This document shows, piece by piece, positions 22,022 to 28,139 of a stretch of 28,139 nucleotides of DNA (within the stretch, counting starts at the first letter, position 1; every line of letters starts with the position of its first letter). The notes below the pieces were generated by a model. It ran no database searches and was not told the origin of the DNA. It saw only the letters and a program-made list of their open reading frames with translations. Origin of the DNA: an uncultured Oscillospiraceae bacterium (GTDB taxonomy: Bacteria > Bacillota_A > Clostridia > Oscillospirales > Oscillospiraceae); the NCBI GenBank assembly GCA_910579155.1, contig CAJTTS010000043.1, forward strand, positions 1 through 28,139, written 5' to 3'. Position numbers and translations under genes: made by a program.

Positions 22022-22993
22022 TCAACCCCAATCGCGCCGAACCTCTGCCTGATAGTAGCTGTTCATTGTGAAAGGGGCGTTATACAGGGCTGTAAGCAGA
22101 TAGGCCCGAATATTGCGGATGTCGGTGGTGTTCCGGGCCAAACTCTCAAAAATATAATTGACGTGCTCATGGTTCAGGGTGAGAAAGCGGGCTTTCACCT
22201 GTTCAGAAGGGATATCCTCGCCGTTGATGCGGATGGTGGTGCGGGTGCTGTAAAGCGTCTCGGTGATCAGTTCCACCAGTTCGTCCACATCGTCTTGGTT
22301 ATGCCGGACACAAAGAGCTTCGTACTCAATATTGGTTTTCACTTCCTCCCGCTGGCTCAATCTATCCATCCATCCTGGCCCTGACGGTTGCCCTCGGGGG
22401 TAGGGGGGATAGATAGATGGATCAAGATAGCTGGAATCAGTTTGATTAAGGTCAATATAGTTCCCTGCGGAAAAATCGCAGTCTTGACTGCGATTTCCCC
22501 GCACTCTTGACTGCGGTTTTTCCGCAGTCTTGGCCGCTGGTTTTCCGCAGTCAAGACCGCTGAAAAGCCGCGGCCTGGGCGGTGGCTCCGGGGCGGGTTC
22601 AGGTGGGGGAGGTGGGACAGCGCGGGTGGTAAACCGCTTGACATAGATTTTTGTGGGACGGCCCTGGCCCTGTTTGATGCGCTCAATCAGGCCGAAACCT
22701 TGCTTCCCGCTGTCCAACTCGACCAACAGCTTTGTGGCTTTGTCATGCCCGCAGTTCAAATCCTCCTGTATTTCCTCCAGAGTATAGTAGATATAGACAC
22801 GGCCCAGCTTATCGTACCAGCCGTTTTTGGCCGACAGCCCCATGCGATCCAGCAGAAGGCCATACAGCAGTTTTGCATCGGTAGACAGGCGTTTGAAGGC
22901 ATCGCCAGTGATAAGTTGCCGGGGGATGCGGTAGAAAGAAAACTGCTCACTTTCATCGCCGTAGTAGTAGTCGAATACTGTCCCTGCGGCCAT
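22022..22993 (-). CDS. repA: Replication initiator, RepA N-terminal-domain family
   Basis: The 323-residue protein starts MAAGTVFDYYYGDESEQFSFYRIPRQL, followed by a winged-helix segment (FKRLSTDAKLLYGLLLDRMGLS, YIYYTLEEIQEDLNCGHDKATKLLVEL), the hallmark of RepA_N-type initiators. A variable linker (about residues 130-200) follows. The C-terminal helical domain (VDELVELITETLYSTRTTIRINGEDIP, IRNIRAYLLTALYNAP) resembles DUF6017. RepA binds iterons and starts plasmid-type replication; such genes also occur in ICEs that replicate while excised. The ATG at 22993 has GGGAGG upstream and is preferred over 23017. The linker DNA carries an iteron-like array, and the leader holds a long inverted repeat. 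Confidence 0.88.
   Translation of the reverse strand: MAAGTVFDYYYGDESEQFSFYRIPRQLITGDAFKRLSTDAKLLYGLLLDRMGLSAKNGWYDKLGRVYIYYTLEEIQEDLNCGHDKATKLLVELDSGKQGFGLIERIKQGQGRPTKIYVKRFTTRAVPPPPPEPAPEPPPRPRLFSGLDCGKPAAKTAEKPQSRVRGNRSQDCDFSAGNYIDLNQTDSSYLDPSIYPPYPRGQPSGPGWMDRLSQREEVKTNIEYEALCVRHNQDDVDELVELITETLYSTRTTIRINGEDIPSEQVKARFLTLNHEHVNYIFESLARNTTDIRNIRAYLLTALYNAPFTMNSYYQAEVRRDWG
22460..22562. repeat. Iteron-like 23-bp tandem repeats inside repA (candidate origin of replication)
   Basis: Units start at 22483, 22506 and 22529, exactly 23 bp apart, with pattern CTTGACTGCGGTTTTTCCGC. A weaker unit precedes (22460-22482) and a partial one follows (22552-22562). Inside lie two perfect inverted repeats: AAATCGCAGTC/GACTGCGATTT (22473-22496) and GACTGCGG/CCGCAGTC (22509-22529). 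A 23-bp period shifts the reading frame each time, so the conservation is for DNA, not protein. RepA_N-type replicons are known to carry the origin within the rep gene. Confidence 0.75.
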
Positions 22994-23010
22994 GTTCTTT
23001 TCCTCCCTTA

Positions 23011-23058
23011 CAGGCATGAAAAAACGCCATCCCTACGGATGACGCTTTTTCATGCCTG
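23011..23058. terminator. Long inverted repeat / bidirectional terminator in the repA leader
   Basis: Two 22-base arms (23011-23032 and 23037-23058) around a CTAC loop differ at only two positions. On the minus strand the inner stem ends in TTTTTT just before the repA ribosome site; on the plus strand it ends in TTTTT. It separates the minus-strand element genes from the plus-strand helicase unit and could attenuate repA expression. The remaining 113 bases to 23171 hold no recognised gene or convincing promoter. Confidence 0.7.
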
Positions 23059-23171
23059 CTATTTTCTTGTCGAAAGTCCCCGTTTCCTTCGGGTGGTTGC
23101 TGATAAAGTGTGTGTTTTCAACGGGTTCGGTGTGGTTCCTTATGGCTATTACCCTAAGGGGAATTTCACGG

Positions 23172-25100
23172 ATGAATTACGATAATAACAGGCACAACGC
23201 CCATAACGAGATCGATCACATATTCCAAGACCTTTTCCCCACCCGGAACATGGCGGAGCGCCCCGAACAGGCGGCGCTCTGCCATCGGATGCTGGACGCC
23301 ATGCTGGAGGGCGGCATCGCCCTGTGTGACGCCGGCACGGGGATCGGCAAGACCTATGCCTATCTGGTGGCCGGGACGGTGTACAGCCGTTTCCGGACCG
23401 CCTGCGGGCTGGGGCCGAAGCCCATCCTGGTCTCCACCTCCAGCATCGCCCTCCAGACCGCGGCGCGGGACGAATACCTTCCCCTGCTGTCCAATGTGCT
23501 GACGGAGGACGGCATGATCGCCCAGCCCCTCCGGGCGGTGATCCGCAAAGGGAAGTCCCACTACGTCTGCGACGCACGTCTGGAGCAGCGGCTGGGCCAA
23601 CTGAATCTTCAAAAGAAGAACTGGAAAGCCGGCGCGGCCCTGCTCTCCTTGCGGGGACAGCTTGACATGGACGAGGCGGCCCACCTGAGTCACTATGACC
23701 GGGAGCGCGTCTGCGTCCCCCGGATCTGCGACTGCGGACGGGAGGGCTGCCGGTATCGCGCCTTTTTGGAGGACTGTGATTCCGGGCGCTATCTCTTCCA
23801 GATCTGCAACCACAACCTGCTGCTGGCGGACGCCATCCACCGGGGCAGCGGGCGAAAGCCCATCCTGCCGGACGCCTGCGCCCTCATCGTGGACGAGGCC
23901 CACAAGCTGCCGGAGACAACACGTCAGATGTTCGGGGTGACCCTGGCTGCGGAGGACATCCGCGCCCTCACCCACAGTCTGCGGGGAGAACGCTTCCTGC
24001 TGGCAGCGGAAGTGCTGACCGACAGCGCCAAGTCCCTGCTGCGGAAGCTGGATCGCCCGCCGGAGGACAGGCCCGTTGCCTACTACGCCAAATCACTGGC
24101 CGCACCGGAGCGGAGCCTAACGGTAATCAGCAGGCAGATCCATAGTATGCTGACACCTGCCACCCGCAGGCGGCTGAAGAACGTCTCCTCCACGGTGTCT
24201 CTGTTCCACCAGGGCAACCCAGACATGGTCTTCTACACCGAGGAGGACGCCCACGGCGGCACCATGCTGTGCGCCACTATTGCCGACCTGACCGCCCAGC
24301 TCCGCCAGACGCTCTGGCGGCAGGAGCGGCCCGCCGTCCTCACCTCCGCCACCCTGGCCGTGGGCGAGGATTTTCGGCGCTTCAAAGAGGAAACGGGCCT
24401 GCTCACCGACAGCCGTGTCACGGAGTCAGTTGCCCCTTCCCCCTTCGACTACCAGCAAAATTGCCTGCTGTACTTACCGAAGTTTCCGCCCAGGCAGAAG
24501 GACGCCGGCTATTATGACAAGCTGGCCAAGGAGATCGCCTCCCTGCTGGACGCGTCCCAGGGCCACGCCCTGGCGCTGTTCACGTCCTACGCCGCCATGT
24601 CGGCGGTGAAGGAACGTCTGCCGGGCCACGGCCTGCGCTATCCGCTGTTCACCATGGGCCGCAGCGCCATCCATACCACCGAACAGTTCAAGGCCAGCCC
24701 CGGCAGTGTGCTGCTGGCGGCGGGGGCCGCCTGGGAGGGCTTCGACTTCCCCGGCGACTGCGTGTCCCTGTTGATCATCCCCCGCCTGCCTTTCGCCGTG
24801 CCGGACGCCCTGAAGGAGAAAGAGCGGGAGAACCATCCTACGCTTCGGCTCTTCATCCGGGCGGTGGTGGTGCCGGAAATGCAGATCAAGCTGAAGCAGG
24901 GCTTCGGTCGAGCCATCCGAACTGAGACCGACACCTGCGTGGTGGCCATCCTGGACGAGAGGGCCGCCCAGGGCAAGCGCTACAGCGAGGATGTGCTGGC
25001 CGCCCTGCCGGAGATGCCGGTCACCGGCAGCCTGGAGGAGGTGGCAAAGTTTATTCGGACAGTGAAAAGCAGCGACTATTTTATGGAGGCAGCATCATGA
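23172..25100 (+). CDS. DinG/XPD-type superfamily 2 DNA helicase
   Basis: This 642-residue ATP-dependent helicase has Walker A GTGIGKT (55-61), the DEAH box (241-244) and a motif VI-like KQGFGRAIRT near residue 580. Cysteines at 133, 186/188, 193 and 212 are placed as in the iron-sulfur cluster domain of XPD/DinG proteins. Such enzymes unwind 5'-to-3' and remove R-loops or secondary structures. The ATG at 23172 is preceded by AAGGGG at a slightly long spacing. The frame is open to 23052 but has no better ribosome site. The downstream small gene overlaps its stop (ATGA), so the two are coupled. Direction and GC-rich coding style differ from the genes to the left, and no dispersed palindrome occurs here. 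Confidence 0.88.
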   Translation: MNYDNNRHNAHNEIDHIFQDLFPTRNMAERPEQAALCHRMLDAMLEGGIALCDAGTGIGKTYAYLVAGTVYSRFRTACGLGPKPILVSTSSIALQTAARDEYLPLLSNVLTEDGMIAQPLRAVIRKGKSHYVCDARLEQRLGQLNLQKKNWKAGAALLSLRGQLDMDEAAHLSHYDRERVCVPRICDCGREGCRYRAFLEDCDSGRYLFQICNHNLLLADAIHRGSGRKPILPDACALIVDEAHKLPETTRQMFGVTLAAEDIRALTHSLRGERFLLAAEVLTDSAKSLLRKLDRPPEDRPVAYYAKSLAAPERSLTVISRQIHSMLTPATRRRLKNVSSTVSLFHQGNPDMVFYTEEDAHGGTMLCATIADLTAQLRQTLWRQERPAVLTSATLAVGEDFRRFKEETGLLTDSRVTESVAPSPFDYQQNCLLYLPKFPPRQKDAGYYDKLAKEIASLLDASQGHALALFTSYAAMSAVKERLPGHGLRYPLFTMGRSAIHTTEQFKASPGSVLLAAGAAWEGFDFPGDCVSLLIIPRLPFAVPDALKEKERENHPTLRLFIRAVVVPEMQIKLKQGFGRAIRTETDTCVVAILDERAAQGKRYSEDVLAALPEMPVTGSLEEVAKFIRTVKSSDYFMEAAS

Positions 25101-25279
25101 GCGAAAGAAAAAAGAAGCAGGATCACGGTGATGAAAACATTGTGGAACTTCGCATCGCTGGTCACCCGGTCCGCCTCAGCTTTGCCGCCGAGCCGGACCC
25201 CACAGCAGCCCAGCGCATCCGCAACTGCTTGATCGGTTCCTTTCTCCGCCAGGATGAGGTGAACCGCAGAGCTGCGTGA
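25097..25279 (+). CDS. TnpW-like small transposon protein
   Basis: The 60-residue protein MSERKKKQDHGDENIVELRI has a basic/acidic start, one beta-like segment (VELRIAGHPVRLSFA) and a helical end (TAAQRIRNCLIGSFLRQDE). This layout recalls the TnpW family of Tn4451-like elements (short, with a beta segment then a KI/RI-x-R-L/I helix). The resemblance is by eye only. It overlaps the helicase stop by 4 bases and is followed by 306 bp without a gene before the recombinase. Confidence 0.5.
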   Translation: MSERKKKQDHGDENIVELRIAGHPVRLSFAAEPDPTAAQRIRNCLIGSFLRQDEVNRRAA

Positions 25280-25386
25280 CAAAAAGGGCCTCCCGCTCCA
25301 AAATCCCTGTTTTATTTTTGATACAAATTCACTTTAATGAGGGAAACAGAAAAAGGCACTCCGAACAGGAGCGGTGATCAAGAGAG

Positions 25387-25420
25387 CGGGGCTGTCCAGG
25401 CAAATGGACGGCCCCGTTTC
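25387..25420 (+). terminator. Rho-independent terminator after the helicase unit
   Basis: CGGGGCTGTCC (25387-25397) pairs with GGACGGCCCCG (25406-25416), with one T-G wobble, followed by TTTC. It ends the helicase/TnpW-like transcript. The remaining gap, 25421-25585, holds no gene; a TTGACA hexamer near 25527 lacks a good -10 partner. Confidence 0.7.
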
Positions 25421-25585
25421 CTATATTTCCGGGCGCTGAAGATGTTCGGGAAAAACAGTGGATATTCGGCACAGGATGTGAGATAATTTGCTTGGCAAAA
25501 GCCAGGTGCACCTTGAAAATTTCATATTGACAGGTGTCCGATTCTCTCACACGACTGGAAAATCAGAATGAGAGGACGGATACAA

Positions 25586-27205
25586 ATGGCTGAACGAGTC
25601 GATTGTTTATATCGCGTTTCCACGACCAAACAGGTCGACCACGATGAGCAGAATCAGGCGAATATCCCTGTCCAGCGCAAAGCCTGCCGGGAGTTCGCCG
25701 CGAAGATGGGCTGGACCATCGTGCATGAGGAGCAGGAGAACGGAGTGTCCGGCTACAAGGTCAGCGCCAGCGACCGGGACAAGCTGCAGCTTCTCAAAGA
25801 GAGGGCCGAGCAGGGCAAGTTCGACATCCTGCTGGTGTTCATGTTTGACCGCCTGGGTCGCAAATCGGATGAGACACCCTTTGTGGTGGAATGGTTCGTA
25901 AAACACGGCATCCGGGTCTGGAGTGTCAACGAAGGGGAGCAGCGGTTTGAATCCCATACGGACCGGCTGACCAACTACATCCGATACTGGCAGGCGGACG
26001 GTGAGAGCCAGAAAACCTCCATTCGCACCAAGACGGCCCTGGGCCAGATGGTGCAGGAGGGCAGGTTCCGGGGCGGCAGCGCCCCCTACGGCTACCGGCT
26101 GGCCCCCAGCGGGATCTTCAACAAAAGGAAGCATGAGGTGTACAAGCTGGAGATCGATGAGGATGAGGCCCGTGTAGTCCGCATGATGTTCAACCTGTGC
26201 GTTGGCTCCGGCTATGGGCGATGCAAGATCGCCAACCTGATCAGCAGTCAGGGCATTCAGACAAGGACCGGAGGCAACTGGCATGAGGCTACCGTGGGCC
26301 ACATCCTGCACAACATCACCTATATGGGAGTTCTGCGAAGCGGCGAGAGCCAGTCGGAGGTATTTCCGGAGCTGCAAATCATTGATCCCGCCACATTTGA
26401 GCTGGCGCAAAAGCTGATGACGGAGAGAGTCAATGAGTTCAACGAACAGCGGACTCTGCCCAGGAACACCAGCGGACAGTCCATGCTCTCCGGCAACGTG
26501 TTCTGCGGCCACTGCGGCGGCAGACTCACCCTGACCACCAACGGCACGGTGCGAAAAAACGCCGATGGAGTGCAGGTGGCCCGCAGGCGTATCCGCTACG
26601 TCTGCTACAACAAGACCCGCCACCGTATCGAGTGTAACGGTCAGACCGGATACACGATGCACATTCTGGACGGCATGGTGACGGAGGTGCTGCATCAGAT
26701 CTTCGACAGGATGAAAGCCGTCCGTGAGGACGAGATCGTCTCCCGGACGCAGATGAATGTGACGGCGGATGTGAAAAACCAGTTCACCGCTGCCAAGCGG
26801 GAATTCGCAAAGGCCACCAAAGAGTACGAGGCCGTGAAAGCGAAGCTGATGGCAATCATCCGAGGCGAGAGCAGCCTGCCGGAGAGTGTGATCTCGGAGA
26901 TGGCCGAGGAGGCCAAGCGGAAGATGATGGCCGCCAGCGAAAAGGTCAGCGCCCTGAATTCGGAGATGGAGCAGAGCAACGACCGCACCAATGAGATCCG
27001 AAGGGATTACCAGAACATCATGAAGTGGTCGGAGATCTTCGACAGCAGCGACATGGCGGTCAAGAAGATGATCGCCGGCTACCTGATCAAAAAGATCAGC
27101 GTCTACTCCGGCTACCGGCTCCACATCGAGTTTAACATCAACTTCGCACAGTTCGAACTGGGACTGGAGATACCCAACGAGTATCAGGCGGAGAACTTGG
27201 CTTAA
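25586..27205 (+). CDS. Large serine recombinase (site-specific integrase/transposase)
   Basis: This 539-residue protein has an N-terminal resolvase/invertase catalytic domain with Ser12 in CLYRVSTTKQ, followed by QRKACREFAAKMGW, the DILLVFMFDRLGRKSDE core and the expected arginines. A recombinase domain follows (GGSAPYGYRL, VVRMMFNLCVGSGYGRCKIANLIS, YMGVLRSGE), then a zinc-ribbon domain (FCGHCGGRL ... YVCYN ... IECNG). A long coiled-coil region (about 390-480) and a C-terminal segment end the protein. Such enzymes integrate and excise elements without homology. I chose the ATG at 25586, since GAGAGGA precedes it; the ATG at 25568 is possible. The element it moves could be the helicase unit or the whole conjugative region; its attachment sites were not found. 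Confidence 0.92.
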   Translation: MAERVDCLYRVSTTKQVDHDEQNQANIPVQRKACREFAAKMGWTIVHEEQENGVSGYKVSASDRDKLQLLKERAEQGKFDILLVFMFDRLGRKSDETPFVVEWFVKHGIRVWSVNEGEQRFESHTDRLTNYIRYWQADGESQKTSIRTKTALGQMVQEGRFRGGSAPYGYRLAPSGIFNKRKHEVYKLEIDEDEARVVRMMFNLCVGSGYGRCKIANLISSQGIQTRTGGNWHEATVGHILHNITYMGVLRSGESQSEVFPELQIIDPATFELAQKLMTERVNEFNEQRTLPRNTSGQSMLSGNVFCGHCGGRLTLTTNGTVRKNADGVQVARRRIRYVCYNKTRHRIECNGQTGYTMHILDGMVTEVLHQIFDRMKAVREDEIVSRTQMNVTADVKNQFTAAKREFAKATKEYEAVKAKLMAIIRGESSLPESVISEMAEEAKRKMMAASEKVSALNSEMEQSNDRTNEIRRDYQNIMKWSEIFDSSDMAVKKMIAGYLIKKISVYSGYRLHIEFNINFAQFELGLEIPNEYQAENLA

Positions 27206-27256
27206 AAAGAAAAAAGCCCTGCCTTGCGGCAAGACAGACTCATTCAGCGCTCACAG

Positions 27257-27285
27257 TTGACAGTGGGGCCAAGCAGCAGTATAAT
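27257..27285 (+). promoter_or_regulatory. Perfect-consensus promoter upstream of the tRNA-like region
   Basis: TTGACA (27257-27262) and TATAAT (27280-27285) are separated by exactly 17 bp. Transcription would begin near 27292 and run through the tRNA-Ala-like sequence to the terminator at 27466-27500. A full-consensus promoter is typical of stable RNA genes. Confidence 0.85.
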
Positions 27286-27381
27286 AACAGCACCTAAAAG
27301 AAGGGGCTGTAGCGATACTGGTTGGGTGGACGCCCTGCATGGGCTATACCAGTCGTGGTGGGGGTGCTTTACCGATAACTC

Positions 27382-27440
<59 letters not shown>

Positions 27441-27443
27441 GGA

Positions 27444-27500
27444 AACATGGGAACCATGTTAGGGAAAAGACTTCAAATCATAGGATTTGAGGTCTTTTTT
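27444..27500 (+). terminator. Hairpin plus Rho-independent terminator after the tRNA-Ala sequence
   Basis: AACATGG/CCATGTT (27444-27460) is followed by a 14-bp stem, AAAGACTTCAAATC with GATTTGAGGTCTTT (27466-27479 and 27484-27497, one wobble), then a T-rich tail. It terminates the transcript from the promoter at 27257-27285. Confidence 0.85.
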
Positions 27501-27552
27501 CTTTCCTTTTGTTTAACCCCAAACGATTCATGTTTTGTCCCAATGCCATTTG

Positions 27553-27668
27553 TACCAGAACGATACCAGAATAAAGATTTGACGGCTTGCCGCTGAACGG
27601 TTTCCAACGGCACAGCCTGTCATTTATTGAAACTGGCCCGCTTGAAATTCTGGTATGTACCAGAATTT
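27553..27668. repeat. TACCAGAA repeats: candidate integrase arm-binding sites
   Basis: TACCAGAA occurs at 27553-27560 and 27564-27571 as direct repeats. It occurs again at 27658-27665 within a perfect inverted repeat AAATTCTGGTA-TG-TACCAGAATTT (27645-27668). The repeats lie between the tRNA 3' end and the tyrosine integrase remnant, where arm-type sites of such integrases are usually found. Confidence 0.55.
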
Positions 27669-27696
27669 GCGGGAACACAGCAAGTTTTCTATGTCA

Positions 27697-27906
27697 TCAG
27701 CGAGAACGCGAGATTTTGAACGTCTTGCTAAACTTTTCGGCGGCGGCCTGCCGCACTTCCTCCTGGACGTGTAGATAGTGCTGGGTCATTTCCATGTCGG
27801 CGTGGCCCACCATGCTCTGAATCGTCTCCATGTCCACGCCCAGGGCTTGGAGCTGGGAAACGTAGGTATGGCGGCAGCTATGGGGCGTCAGCATATCCTC
27901 CTTGGG
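27697..27906 (-). pseudogene. Tyrosine recombinase/integrase, C-terminal fragment
   Basis: About 69 residues of an integrase C-terminus remain: LTPHSCRHTYVSQLQALGVD includes the catalytic R-H-x-x-Y segment, and GHADMEMTQHYLHVQEEVRQ carries the His and nucleophilic Tyr. Upstream of PKEDMLTP there is an in-frame stop (27907-27909) and unrelated sequence, so the N-terminal 300 or so residues are missing. The fragment points toward the tRNA-Ala sequence, the usual arrangement for a tRNA-integrating element. It is a relic, unlikely to be active. Confidence 0.85.
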
Positions 27907-27909
27907 CTA

Positions 27910-28139
27910 TGAGGTCCGTAATGAAGACTGTCAGCCATCCTCTTGTTGCGGCGTTCGGTTTAAGCAGGTTGAGCCTTGAGTTCGCGTCACCCAATAGATC
28001 GAATCGGCAGCGAGAAAAGATGGGTTCCGGTTGCAAACTTTGTATTGGGGGAATGAACGTGAACTGTGTAGGCGTTAATGTTGCCTGTCAGCGCCAATGA
28101 TAAAATGCAAGAAAACGCCGAGGAAAAAATGTAGATTTA
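27910..28139. other. Gene-free end of window, possible insertion-sequence terminus
   Basis: No convincing gene is present in these 230 bases, which have a different composition from the element. Two related short motifs, TGTGTAGGCGTTAATG (28065-28080) and TGTCAGCGCCAATG (28086-28099), followed by an A-rich AACGCCGAGGAAAAAATG, vaguely resemble the repeated terminal sites of IS21-type elements. No transposase is in the window. Confidence 0.3.

Noticed and set aside
22473..22562. Possible CRISPR-like array from the repeats in repA
   Set aside because: Repeats are short, directly tandem with no spacers, and lie in a rep gene; iterons fit better.
25607..27232. 541-residue minus-strand open frame opposite the serine recombinase
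   Set aside because: The plus-strand frame has clear catalytic and zinc-ribbon motifs; the antisense frame has none.
27216..27240. Possible terminator after the serine recombinase (CTTGC/GCAAG)
   Set aside because: The stem is only five bases with a one-base loop and no T-run on the plus strand.

Overview
The window looks like about 23 kb of a conjugative element (an ICE or conjugative plasmid) from a GC-rich gut Clostridia/Oscillospiraceae-type Firmicute, followed by about 5 kb of a different mobile or host-junction region. The assignment rests on strong Gram-positive Shine-Dalgarno sequences, the element gene families (PcfB/DUF3801, LPD-type domains, ArdC, RepA_N-like initiator), SpaA/Cna_B surface proteins, a sortase and a TnpW-like small protein. 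I could run no database search.

Regions, read along the minus strand from right to left (the direction of transcription): (i) 22022-22993, a replication initiator carrying an iteron-like array inside its own coding sequence; (ii) 19722-21944, a long ParB-family protein with two ParB domains and a 26-residue repeat tract; (iii) 13914-19715, accessory genes: an ArdC antirestriction/metallopeptidase protein, a PP-loop (PAPS-reductase-like) gene with an apparent frameshift at its start, LPD-domain proteins, and a pair of paralogues flanking a 61-residue protein; (iv) 13682-13913, a hairpin-rich gap that is the best oriT candidate; (v) 10014-13681, MobC, a MOBP-type relaxase, an unknown 154-residue protein, a PcfB-like protein and an ArdC-like protein that has lost the first zinc-ligand histidine; (vi) 9698-10013, a structured non-coding gap with a terminator and a three-way-junction fold; (vii) 1265-9697, a cell-surface module: a membrane-anchored protein, a sortase, a secreted cysteine-peptidase-like protein and a 1909-residue thioester/Cna_B adhesin ending in a tailless LPKTGY; (viii) 1-1127, a pentapeptide-repeat protein and the N-terminus of a VirD4 coupling protein, cut by the window edge.

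The most striking feature is a 15-bp palindrome, ACCTCAAWTTGAGGT, present 12 times (10 perfect) between 1171 and 22002. It occurs only in gaps between genes and never in the plus-strand region beyond 23 kb. Copies sit before repA/parB-side genes, mobC, the surface operons and the pentapeptide/VirD4 genes. Three lie exactly 40 bp apart just upstream of a near-consensus promoter. A dispersed odd-centred operator set in an element that encodes a ParB-family protein recalls the KorB regulon of plasmid RK2. I suggest an element-wide regulatory or partition system; this is inference.

From 23172 the coding direction flips to a DinG-type helicase, a TnpW-like protein and a large serine recombinase. 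Beyond these lies a consensus promoter, the 3' three quarters of a tRNA-Ala(GGC) gene with a terminator, candidate integrase arm sites, and the C-terminal fragment of a tyrosine integrase. This is the junction of an older tRNA-targeting element. The last 230 bases have no gene; they carry short repeats that might be the end of an insertion sequence.
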